The notes under the pieces are model-generated. The model saw nothing but the letters and a program-made list of their open reading frames with translations. It ran no database searches and had not been told where the DNA came from. From Taxawa tesnikishii (nom. ined.) (Eukaryota > Ascomycota > Dothideomycetes > Dothideales), in the NCBI GenBank assembly GCA_030247885.1, contig JAPDRO010000002.1:248001-312000 (forward strand): a DNA stretch of 64,000 nt, given 5' to 3'. Numbering within the stretch: position 1 is the stretch's first letter; every line of letters starts with the position of its first letter. Position numbers and translations under genes: made by a program. Positions 12,012 through 22,387 of this stretch are shown piece by piece.

Positions 12012-12524
12012 GACGCTCCACGGTGAAGCTGGCTTTATTGTGTGTCTCTGTACAACAAGTAAGGTGGAAAGCTACGTCCACCTGAATGAAGTGGTTCCGT
12101 GTCATGGACTCGAGACGTCACTCTTCGCATTCGAATACATTTGCGTTTTGCGTCGGACATGCCCACGGTGTGCGAGCCTTGATCGTTGTCCTGTACAAAG
12201 AAGGATATGGCTCTTTTACATGCAGCCGTCAAGAGTCCGCCCGCAAACGTGACTTCTCCCTATGACTGCCGGTAGGTTTGTTGCCGCTAAGCTCGTGCAA
12301 CATTCTTGTGAGCTGGTCCCAGTACAGCAGAGAACATCCAAGGACCTGTGGGGATATCTCAAACATACTGCGACGGATTTGCCGGTCCACGGACGCCTAC
12401 GGGCAACATCGTAGCAACACACCGGTCCAGCACGAGGGCTCGAAGACTGAAGAGAGCGTAATCAGTCTCCTGTACTCAGTCTGATGTAGTGTAACCACAA
12501 CCTGAGGTCACAATATCTGGTCTA
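12012..12524. other. intergenic between convergent genes
   Basis: No supported feature. Open frames are short and lack family resemblance. Confidence 0.5.
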
Positions 12525-14603
12525 TTACTCCCTCTCTTTCGAAACTACTTCTGTATCTCGCAAGTTCTCTTCAGTCTCCTCTCCAGGCTCTTCAGACTTT
12601 GGTTTCGTCATCGTTATTGGATTGGGATCCTGCTTGGTGGCCAGCCCAAGTGTGTGTAGCCTCCAAGAGTTGTATGCCAAATCTACCGGAACATCCTTGA
12701 TGCTCGTAGTCTTCTTACAGATCGTCTTATCTCCGCGCTCCTCTGTTGCTCCCGAGACCCTGATAGTTGGCACAGATTGGGGACCAGTGTGATGCCGTCC
12801 CGTGTAGCATAATGGAAGCTTCTGTACCGCCTCTCGTAACAATCCTGGGTACGCTTTTTCCATGAAAGTCTCAAGCCAGAAGAGGCGTTGCAGGCGTGGC
12901 CGAATCATGACCCAGGACCGTGCGTCCGCGTCTGTATCTCTTAAGATTTGGCGCATTACGCTCATGAAGAACTGTCTTATGAACGGGCGAGACTCTGCAC
13001 ACGCTGCACCAGCAAAGAGGACCCAGAGGGCATTGTTCAAGGGCATGGCATCCAGTAGATCATCTCGGCGGGGTTTGAGGCATTGCTGGAGATGTTCGAG
13101 AAGGACCAGAAGGAACTGAGATGCAGGAGAAACCGCAAGGAACTGGGTGTAGTAGATGAGCAGCGTCGCAACAAGGAGGCATGCATGGTTCGTGTTGTGT
13201 GTAGACTCGGCAAGATGCCGTGCAAGACGATACTCCGCTTTCAGTGCCAACTGCTTCGAATAAAGGGCATCACTAGGCTTGAGGTCGTCAGATCTTTCAT
13301 AGCGTAAGGCGATGAAGCATGCGATCTGCCGCATGTCTGCCCAGATGGTCCGTAACTCATTGGGGATGTCGTTGAGTAAAATTTCCCGGAGCGGAGGTCA
13401 GTGTTTTCGTCTGCGAGGCCGTCGGCTATGCTGAGAATGAGGGCGTCCGAAGGCCGGGCGGTGATTGGGGAGGTGGAAATTCGGGGCGCACTCCTCGACA
13501 CAGAGCAGCTTTGTTAGTAAGCCTGTATCCTAGTCAGTGCAGTCACTCTGGTCGTTGCTTGTCCGTACTTACGTTGATGTGTCCAAGTGGAACTGCATCG
13601 GAAGTGCCTGACCGCCGCCAAACCCCTCAACAAACTGTTTTAGTCCCTGGATGTGTGTACTCATAGTCTCCAAATCACCCATAATGCACTGCATTTAACA
13701 CATCAGCAGCAGCGCTGCGCATCTGCAACCCGGCATTGTGGGATAACTCCGGCATGTTTAGTCCGATGGGGACGTTGAAGATACAGAAGCAACCTACCTC
13801 AGCTGAGATGAAAAGGATGATTGCATAGCAGACCGCCGGAAAATCGTATTTCGGACTGCTTATTAGTTTGTTCACTGCACGGATTGCCCGATGTTTGTGA
13901 GTCAGGCAAGCATTACTGATGGCTGTTCGTACGGCGGTGATGCCTCCACCATGATAACCTCCTTGACGCTACTTGCTCTCAGCAACCGAAGCACAGGTAG
14001 TAGTCGCAGACCTCACCATGATTTCGGCACTCAACCTGCCGTTGTACGCGATCACCGTCATTGCGACTTCGTATCGAGAACACTGCTGGAGTAGGACACC
14101 GCGATTGATAGTGTCTGGTGTCTGTCGGCTCCAGAGCATATGTTGGCGGGCAATGTCTACTTCGTTCAGTATCAAGGCCCACTGCTTGCAACCTCGCGTC
14201 GTCCGAGACGCACATAATCTGGCATCACAAACTGGCTAAAACTCACACAGATTGAGGTATCCTGTCTCTTCCGTACCAAAATCCATATGGTGACCCATCG
14301 CATCGAATGGGTCCGGCTGCTCGCTGATAGGAGTACATAATGGAGTCGACGTCTTAGATACAAATCCGGACGATGGACCAGGGGCAAGGGATGCCTCATT
14401 CGGTGAGGGTGTTGAGGAAGAGGCCTGATTTGATGAAGTTCTTAACGAAGGGGCCTGGGGTTGACTTGCGGCGTCCTCTTTCTTTTCCCTCGGACGTTCT
14501 TCATGACAACGGACCTGGCTTGTGGCGCAGCACTTGAGGTCGCGTTTCCACCAACATCATGGAAAATGTTTTGGGCAACAAAGTGCCACTGGGTCGGCGC
14601 CAT
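12525..14603 (-). CDS. fungal transcription factor-like protein (Fungal_trans_2 type, no Zn cluster), three frame breaks
   Basis: Nuclear regulator-like protein of the Fungal_trans_2 group that lacks a Zn2Cys6 finger and begins with a short basic motif (here HFVAQN and SVVMKNVRGKRK). The middle has HKHRAIRAVNKLISSPKYDF and THIQGLKQFVEGFGGG, typical of the group, then NELRTIWADMRQIACFIALR. Introns proposed: 14193-14246 (acceptor uncertain), 13969-14016, 13689-13797 and 13523-13572. Frame breaks are at TTT 14479-14481, GGGG 13483-13486 and CCC 13385-13387, each cured by one base. The total then divides into 606 codons, which supports the model. Targets are unknown; no gene cluster adjoins it. 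Confidence 0.65.
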
Positions 14604-15841
14604 CGTGAGCACATTCTCAGCAAGTCAAATCGAGTTGATCATACGTTTTAACGGAAGTAAGAGCGGTGATGCAAACACGAAAAAGAGGAGGGAATCGCGG
14701 CACATCACCTCGCTTGCATGCCAGGTTGCCTAAAATAGCGACAGTAGTGTCGTGACGGCAACTTGGGATTGCACGTCTTGCCCAAACAGGGAGGTGACAT
14801 GACAGCAGCGATGACTGTCCGAGGTTATCTGAGTTATCGCACAGTCAACAACGAGAACAATTACACGCAGATGTCTGTTTGACTTCGGATTGACGGTTGG
14901 GTTAAGATGGTTGGCGCCTATTCTTGGCACGACAGGTACAAGGGTAGAGGAGCGCTCAGCGTCGAGTATATGTTCAACTATTCTAAAGCTGTGCCGATCA
15001 CACAATAGCAGGAACAGCGCCTACAGGTCAACCATCGGGCCACGCGAGTACATTTTTCCGTAACTTGGCTGCTTTTCTGGAAGTACGGCTATGCGAGCCA
15101 GACCCAAAACCTCGTCGTCGGCCCGCCTCCCGCAACCCTCCGCCATGTTAGCCCCCAGTGCTCGGTTGATCTTGTTTATCTTGCATGAAGTCGCGTTTGT
15201 CCGTACAACATCGCGTTCCTCCGTAATTGACACTCGGTGATGCCGGTCTGGTCTTTCCGCGACATGCCTTGACGTCAACAGCACGTCGGTCGACATTGTC
15301 GCCATCTCCATCATCTAGAACGCACGCGATGTGTCCATCTCTCCCACCACTCTGTCCGGGTATAGAGCCAGAATACACACCTCACGGGTGCACGATCGTG
15401 CGTAGAAAGCAGTCGTTGTCGGCGACCATGGAGAACAAGACGTCCTCTAGGAGGTCCAACTGCGGTCACAATACTCGGGCGATAGCAGCAGTCACTGCAA
15501 CGTTACGGGTGGACCGCCTTCGACGCTTTTCTGTCGGCCTTGTCAACTCGATGCGCATGCCAGAGAGGATTCTACAGCAGCCGAAGAGCCAGGAGGACGA
15601 GGTTCTCACGGACTTCCGACTTGTTACTGACTTGAAGGCCTTCCCTTGAATGGATTCTACTAGCCCAGTACTGCGGGATACATACGGGACGCCATCAAAC
15701 AAAGACATTGGACATTTCTTGGTCGTGAAACGGATTGGTAACAACGATGCTCTCCTTACTGGTCGAGTCGTCGAACCACTCGTCGGCTCGGCCCGCATTA
15801 GCGATCATGTTTTTTGCTAACACAATTTGTTTCCTATCCCC
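14604..15841. other. intergenic, no gene seen
   Basis: About 1.2 kb upstream of the transcription-factor gene and the tRNA. A 140-codon frame at 15227-15649 and an antisense frame overlap each other, are rich in Arg/Ser and match no family; I do not call either. Confidence 0.5.
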
Positions 15842-15928
15842 GGTTCGGTGGTGTAGTTGGTTATCACACCAGTCTAACATGTCTCATGGTCCCACTGGTG
15901 GTCCCCGGTTCGAGCCCGGGCCGAATCA
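15842..15928 (+). tRNA. tRNA-Val(AAC) with 13-nt intron
   Basis: Full cloverleaf by eye. The acceptor stem GGTTCGG pairs with CCGAATC (one G-U), with discriminator A at 15928. The anticodon stem CCAGT pairs with ACTGG (15894-15898) and the T stem CCCGG pairs with CCGGG around TTCGAGC. The anticodon AAC is at 15876-15878. A 13-nt intron (15880-15892) follows the base after the anticodon, the canonical eukaryotic position. The A-box-like TGGTGTAGTTGG and B-box GGTTCGAGCC are intact. A T-rich stretch directly downstream (TTTCTTTTG) can end Pol III transcription. Confidence 0.95.
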
Positions 15929-15963
15929 TTTCTTTTGTTCCTCCATCACTTTTGTTCTCCAGT

Positions 15964-15995
15964 CAGACGACGAAGCTGGAGAGCTTCGTCGTCTG
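15964..15995. repeat. perfect 14-bp inverted repeat with 4-nt loop
   Basis: The arm CAGACGACGAAGCT is mirrored exactly after a GGAG loop. It starts 35 bases downstream of the tRNA and after the Pol III stop, so it is not needed for termination. It has the form of a very stable hairpin; its role is unknown. Confidence 0.9.
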
Positions 15996-16628
15996 AATCC
16001 AAGAGGAATGCACCAGCGGGCACGTCAAATCACGGTTTCCCACATACAAGAACCGTAAACAGAAAAAACACTTGACTTTTCTAAGAAAACAAGGCAGGGT
16101 GGCTTTTTTTAAACCAATCCAAACCCCTTCTTGGTTCAATCGGTTTACCCTTGTTTCTATCAACGGATGCCTCTTTTCTGTTTTCTTAACTATGTCCCGC
16201 TCGCTGGAATTGAGTGATGGAGAGAAAGAAAAGGGGGTATTTACAAGCATGTACAAGCCCAACTTTCGCAGCTCAAAGACATCTCTCCGCCGATTCCGGT
16301 ACCGCTTTTCGAATCCTTTCTTTGTTTTTTTCTCTCCCCTTCGCGTCCTCCTTCTGCGAATAAAGAAAGAAAAAGAAAACGAACCAGGTGGGGGGTTATG
16401 CGTGTGATCGTAAAAGCAACGGATGTCATACCGGGCCGAAGGGTTTTCGAAGCACAAAACGCCGTTCGCTGATGCAGAACAGAAAAGGAAAACAAAACAA
16501 ATAGTTTTCAGCTTTTGGAGTTTGCTGTGTGGCCGCCTCTTGTTCGCTCCCCCACCCCCTTATTACTTTCTCGAGCGATCCCCCTCTTCGCCACCGTGTT
16601 GGTGGAGATTGGTGACTGTGATATCTCT
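15996..16628. other. intergenic between tRNA and coiled-coil gene
   Basis: AT-richer than its surroundings, with A/T homopolymers. No supported gene. It probably includes the 3' UTR of the coiled-coil protein gene. Confidence 0.5.
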
Positions 16629-18519
16629 TCACAGCCAGCCCAGATTGTTCAAGATGGTTTTTGTTTCGTTATCCTTGAGCGCGCTCTGGCCCACCTTCCC
16701 GGCCAATGCGCCGCCCTTCAGGCGCTTGATGCCCATATCGAGCTTCGAGCCCTGGTCGTCCGGGATGATGAAGACGTACTGCTTGCCCTCGGTGTCTCTG
16801 ACCGAGGCGCGGAAGACGACGTGGCCGTTGAACTTGCCGGACTGCGTGAGAGTGTCAGCAAAGCTTTGTTCGATGCGTCTGTGGGTTCGGGGAATGATTG
16901 AAGTGGAGCGAGTCGGTTCGTATGTGGACTTGCCTCGATGGATTTCATGCCCCAAGCCTTGCAGTCCCACTCGCGCTGGGGCACGCCTCGGACGTCGTCG
17001 TCGATGAACAGACCCTCGGTGCCGATCTTCAGGATCAGGCCGTCCGTGACGCCCTTCTCGCCTGCTACCAATTGACTGACGGGCTTGGGGAACATGTTGT
17101 TGTATTGGTAGACGGCGTGGATGACGATCTTGTCCGGGTCTTTTGTGGTGTATGGACCGCGATGAGCTGGTGGCGGCGTCGTTCGCGCGGTTGAGACGGA
17201 AGGGGCGTATGATGATTCGGACAGCTCAGAGACAGAGGCTTGTGAAGATGTGACGTTTGTGCGCCGTCTGGCGTTGTCGTATGGTCTGTAGCCGGTCTCT
17301 GTGCTGGCATAGCTCGCTGCGGTCTTCGCTGTCGGTCGAACGTAGCTGCCGGTCGGTGTCGGGGACGAAGGTGTAGGTTTGGGAGTGGAGGATGCGCCGG
17401 ATCGAGCTGCCTCTAGCTTTTCTCGGAGGGCTCGAGCCCTTTCTTCCCTCTCCCTGGCTGCCTTTTCCCTTGTCTCTTCCTCCTTGGCCTCCTTCTCTTC
17501 TTTCTCCTTTGCTGCCTTCCCGGCCTTTTCCTTCTCCTCCTTCTCTCTGAGAGCCTTCTCCCTCGCTTCTTTCTGCTTCGCTCGCATAGCCTCCCACTTC
17601 TCCTTCTCCGCCCTCGCCTTGGCCGCCTTGTCCTGCTCTTCCTTTTCCTTCTTCTCCTTCTCCTCCTTTTCTTTCTCCAGCTTCTCTCGAGCCTCCTTCT
17701 CTCGAGCCATCCTCTCCCGAGCGAGCCTTTCCCGTGCCTCTCGTTCCCTAGCTTCCTTCTCTCGTGCGCGCATCTGATCCCATTTCTCCTTCTCCGCGGC
17801 GGCTTTGGCTGACTTTTCCTTCTCCATACGAGCCCTCTCTGCTTCTTCCTTCCTCCTGCGGACGTCCTCCTGCCGCTTACGCTCGTCTTCGCGCTTCCTT
17901 GTTTCTTCTCTTGCCTTTTCCCACTCTGCTGAGGCTGTCGGTTTGGCCTTGGCAGGTTCGGGTTCAGGCTCGGGTCCAGGTGGAGGCGGGGCGTGTTCGT
18001 ACTGCGAGTGTGGTGGGGGTTCAGACCGTGGAGGAGGCGGGGGTGGCTGCGATGACGAGTGATGCTGTGGTGGAGGTCCGCCCGCGGCATAGCCATTCGA
18101 GTGTTGGTGTGATTGGTAGCCGCTTTGCGATCCAGCTCCAGTCCCACCGCCGGACCCGGAGCCCCTTGATTGTGCACCTTCGGCTTGCATCTTTCCAAAC
18201 GCCCATGCTGCGACACTCGCACATACCACTAGAAGGGCGACTCCTGCGCTTCCGCCAGCCGCGACTGTAGCGAGTGACTGCTTGATTGCAGGCAGAGCTT
18301 GTTGGACTAATAGAAGCAAAAGCATGCCACAGACTGCGCCAGCCAAGAAGGTGTTGAGGCCACCTGTGACTGCGGGGAGATAGAGGAATCCGGAGCCTGA
18401 GCTGTGCGGTGGTATTATAAAGATGTCATAGTTTCCGTTCGGCAGGCCACCGCCAGTAGTCTTCGGATTGGACCCATGAGGGGTGGAGGGGGAGGAGGGG
18501 GCGGAGGAGCGTCTGCCAT
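16629..18519 (-). CDS. conserved fungal membrane protein with long coiled coil, one frame break
   Basis: I do not recognise a named domain. In order: a proline run (MADAPPPPP), a short conserved stretch NYDIFIIPPHSSGSGFLYLP, two hydrophobic segments (AVCGMLLLLLVQQALPAI and GVALLVVCASVAAWAFG), a Gly/Ser/Pro/His linker, about 200 residues of Lys/Glu/Arg heptad-like coiled coil (roughly 17,400-17,960), a Ser/Thr linker, and a globular C-terminal domain (DKIVIHAVYQYNNMFPKPVS, GLFIDDDVRGVPQREWDCKAW, NGHVVFRASVRDTEG). The intron 16842-16933 uses a GC donor (GAG/GCAAGT). The frame breaks at GGGG 18480-18483; one base fixes it, giving 599 residues. The layout suggests a membrane-anchored cytoplasmic scaffold; this is inference. 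Confidence 0.75.
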
Positions 18520-19839
18520 GGCGGTACGCGCGCCCCTAGTAAGAGGAGCTGGCGAAGCTCAATCGAGCGGCGCTCCGGGTTGGTCGATGTCCTCTACAAC
18601 CTCTGTCGGTCGTGGGAGGTAAAGATAACACGAACGGACTTGGAACGAGCTCGCAGAGGCATATGGACGAATGGTGTTTGAGCGATTGAGCGTTGCGAAA
18701 GATTAGAACGGTGCAGATCGTGGTTGAGGCTCGAGAACGTTTGTGGGTTCAACTTCTGGTGGGTATGGGCGGACAGTGAAAGCTACTCGGATCAAGAAAA
18801 CGCCGGAACGCCTTGCGGTCTACGCATGAAGGAGGGTGAATGGGTGGAAAAGTGCGTAGGTGATGCTGTGGATGCGAGTGATAGTGATCTGCCGAGTTTC
18901 CTGAGGCGGCCGGGGCGGATGTTGCGGGTTGCGGGTTGCGGGTTGCGGGTTGCGGGTTGCGGGTTGCGGGTTGCCGTTGGTGGTGTTGAATGTTTACCGA
19001 GACGCTGCAGCGGGAGGCTTTTGTGCAAGCTGATCCTCCGCTAGAACGCGCCTCTCCGTCACCGTGTACCACGTGTCTGGTCGTGTGTCTTACAGCAGCA
19101 TGTTTCAGAGCGAAGGGAGTTGCTAACGAGCAGTTGATATGGGGGTTGGAGCTTGGAGCTGTATTTGACGGCGTGTTTCGTGTTTGGGGGACTCGATGGC
19201 TGTCGTCAAGCCTCCAGCGAAAAAGCGAATCACAGCGTGGAGTTGGCGCCTCTAGACTTTCACTGGCTGTCACGCATTGCTCGTATACACTAGGCATGGG
19301 CAGCACAGCTTGACGCACTTTCCATTCGTCTTTCTTCACCGCCTAACTCGACTCGGCCAGCTCACCGTGCATTGGCGTGCTCCCAGCTAATGCAGGCCAA
19401 TGCTGACCGCGTCTCCGACTGTCGTGAATGTTTGTTGTAGCAACCGGTAACGTTCCGCGAAACCGCCGACTGCGAACCGCGAACTGGTGGCGCTTGCCGC
19501 CATCGGCCCGCTGCCGTATCGCTCCACGTCACATGGTACGCCTGGAGAGGAAACAGGAGCCGAGCGGAGTTTGGTCCAGCGGCACAGCAGGACGAGAGTG
19601 AAGACGCTCAGCTTCCTGTATACCACCACCACAGTCCCCCATACATGCACAGGCGCTGGCCGCCAACCCGCATGGTCAAGTGCGATACCGCCTCACACAT
19701 GATACCCTTATCGCGCTCTTGCTCCGGCATCAACGGCCTTGGCTGACGATCGCGTCTTGATCCTTCGACGTTGAGCTGTACCGGCCCAACTACCTTCTGT
19801 ATACCTACCGTCCATGCTGCGGGCAACCGACAGGAAGCA
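18520..19839. other. intergenic with heptamer minisatellite
   Basis: About 1.3 kb between divergent genes. The one notable structure is the GTTGCGG array at 18921-18974. A 196-codon frame on the minus strand spans that array and is repeat-driven, so I do not call it. Confidence 0.5.
18921..18974 (+). repeat. (GTTGCGG)7.7 minisatellite
   Basis: Seven perfect 7-bp units plus a partial one, with GGG triplets spaced by four bases, so it could form a G-quadruplex on the + strand. It lies about 400 bp upstream of the coiled-coil gene. It is not the usual ascomycete telomere unit. Confidence 0.95.
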
Positions 19840-21649
19840 ATGCCGGATCCAAGCGCGGTGGAAGACGTCCACGACACCGAAGAGCTGATCACCCGACGCG
19901 CGAACCTCAACAAGCGCACTGTACTCAAGCTCGACACTATCCTCCTCCCCTTCCTATCCATCCTGTTCCTCCTGAACTCCCTCGACCGCGCCAATGTCGG
20001 CAGCGCCGAATCCGCTCACTTCACAAAGGATACTGGCCTTCCGGAATCCGCCCTCAACACCTCCTTGGCATGCTTCTTCGCCGTCTTCGTCGCTCTGCAA
20101 CCCGTGGGCGCCGCGCTTGGTCGCAAATATGGCATGGCCCGCTATGTGCCAGCCTGTATGACACTCTGGGGGCTGTGTACCACTCTACACATCTTCGTGC
20201 GGAAGGAATGGCAGCTCATCAGTCTGCGCGTCTTGATCGGTGCTCTCGAAGCTGGCTTCTACCCGACAACCGTCAGCTACCTCAGCCTCTTCTACACCCG
20301 CTACGAGTTTGCGAAGCGGCTTGGCTTGTTCTATGGACAGTATGCAGTAGCAGGAGCTCTGGGTGGCATCCTGAGTTGGGCCGTCTTCTCACACTTTCCC
20401 GAACCTCCTGCCCCAGCTGAGCCGGGTACCCCACCTTTTACCCAAAGCGCAGCTGCAGCACAGCACTGGCATAGCTGGCAGGTGCTGTTCCTGCTCGAGG
20501 GTATTCTGACCGTAGCCATTGCACTGCTAGGTTTCCTCTGGCTTCCACACAGCGCCGACACGGCGTGGTTCTTCACAAAGGCAGAGCGCCAGTGGGCTGA
20601 AGAACGTATACGGCGGGACCGCGATGCTCCACATTCCCACTCGGCCCACCCCAAAGACGCAAGCGAAGCTACTGCAGAAACGGATATAGACGCGTTCGAC
20701 GAGAGCCGTGCGTCGGTCTCGTACACGGAAGAAGGCGACCGTCTGCTCTCCTCATACACCCGCTCCACTCCACGCACCCGCCGCAAGAGCACAGCATCCG
20801 CGCACTCCTTAACCGCCGACAGCGGCCTCTCGACCTCGGATGTCGTTTCCGCACTTCTCGATTGGAAAATCTGGTACCTCCTCACCTGCAACATCCTCTC
20901 CGCCATCCCCTCAACCGCCTTCTCCGTCTTCCTCCCCTCGTGATCAAGGGTCTGGCCGCGCACTCTCCCTCCGGAGAAATGGCGCCCGCACTAGCGAACT
21001 TGCTCACCGCTCCGCCCTTCCTGGCTGGCGCCGTCGTCCTCTGGTCCTTCGCGTACTGGAGCGACAAATCGCACCAGCGCCTCACCCCGATCCTGTGGGG
21101 TCTGGGAATCCTGTTGCTAGGGCTGACGGCAACGGTCATGCTGCCCGCCTCCGCGCACATATTCCGCTACGTATCGCTCACGGTCCTGCTCTCGGGCTCC
21201 TTCGTCGCGAGCCCGCTCACCGTCGCCTGGCTCACGAACAACATCCCCGCTCCCGGCAAGCGCGCCATCGTGCTCGGCGTAAACGGTTGGGGCAATCTCG
21301 CGGGCGTCTTCTCCGCTCTGCTGTTCGCGCCCAGGTTCAAGAGGGACGGGTACGCGGTCAGTTTCTACGTCACGTTGGCGTGTGTCGGCGTCGCGTTCGT
21401 GGGTTATGTCGGCTTCAGGGCGCTGCTGAGGAGGGAGAACGAGTGGAGGGACGGGGTTGTGAGGGGCTGGGATGAGGACGAGGTGGAGAGGGAGGCGCTG
21501 CTGGGCGATGCGCCCTTGGTCAGGAGCAGAGGCGCGGAGCGTTGGTACGCGCAGTGCGCGAGGCTGGTCGGCCTGCACGCGTTGCCGAGCCGGACCTCGG
21601 AACAACCGAGACGGGGGATGAGAGGTTGACGTTCAGGTATGGCCTATAG
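19840..21649 (+). CDS. MFS transporter, anion:cation symporter (allantoate/vitamin permease-like) family, two frame breaks
   Basis: Twelve-helix plasma-membrane symporter. Helix 1 contains LPFLSILFLLNSLDRANVG, followed by GLPESALNTSLACFF, the loop 2-3 motif GRKYGMARYVP, and RVLIGALEAGFYP of helix 4, all typical of the ACS family (relatives carry allantoate, nicotinate, biotin or pantothenate). A long acidic Ser-rich loop separates the two halves. The C-terminus ends in an (E)RLTFRYGL-type tail seen in the family, once the frame is corrected. Breaks are at CCCC 20934-20937 (joins FSVFLP to LVIKGLAAHSPSG) and around 21513-21519. Corrected length 603 residues. The ATG at 19840 is the first in frame. 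Substrate is not predictable. Confidence 0.85.
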
Positions 21650-22387
21650 AGTTTCGGTGCGACGATGGAGGAGAGAATGCCCATGTTCGTGTGCTGGATA
21701 TGCAACCCCTCTTTCCTTCACTTCGGCTGCTTCCGGGTTATTGTCTTGGCTCATGGGCCCTCGCCTTTTCCGCCTTCGGCATGGTACGTTGTAGCACTTG
21801 CCTTGAGTGTAAATGGAAAGGAAGTCATTATCGGGGAGCAGCCGGGGCTGTCCAGGGCAAAGGAACCGGAGATGCTACTGGGCATTCATCTGCTGTTTCC
21901 TGGGCAGATTCACTCAGGGGGTGGGTTACTTGGGCAGTAGAACGTGGTATCGTCTCCTCGGCTTCTGATGCAAACGTTTTTCGTTTCTGATCGTTATGAC
22001 CTGATCGGGTCGAACATTCCCTCACCTACAGGCAGGTGAGCCAGGTGAATGGGTATGTTGTGCCTTCACATACCTTCCGCTTGTGCGTTCCACCCATCAT
22101 GGGTGTTGTGCAGCCTGTTGGTGCCATGACTAGCTGGAAAGAGAAAGAGACAAGATGTAGAGGGAGACTGCTCGTACGATCCCTATCAACTAGACTCCAC
22201 TCCATAAGACGCCTTTACCCGCACTTGACGCGTTCAAGCAGCGAGGCGGGCTCACTTGCATATATCAGCGAAACCTTGAGACACCATAAGATACAGTGGA
22301 CGAACGGGCAACAATGCTACCTATCAGCAAGATGGACACAGATATCTCCTCTCCTTTGACTTAGTCTATAGAACTCTCATCCCTTCT
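21650..22387. other. intergenic between MFS gene and NRPS 3' end
   Basis: Convergent spacer at the left edge of the siderophore locus. No gene, tRNA or repeat seen. Confidence 0.5.

Noticed and set aside
15227-15649. 140-codon open frame near the tRNA
   Set aside because: Low-complexity Arg/Ser content and overlap with an antisense frame of similar length; no supporting motif or splice pattern.
17413-18222. Long Arg/Lys-rich open frame antiparallel-shifted in the coiled-coil gene
   Set aside because: A shadow frame of a GAG/AAG-rich coiled-coil coding region; the conserved termini belong to the other frame.
18921-18974. Interstitial telomere repeat
   Set aside because: The unit is GTTGCGG, not the TTAGGG type usual in filamentous ascomycetes.
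18749-19339. 196-codon open frame on the minus strand
   Set aside because: Its middle is the translated heptamer repeat (repeating RNPQPAT units), it overlaps other frames and it has no family likeness.
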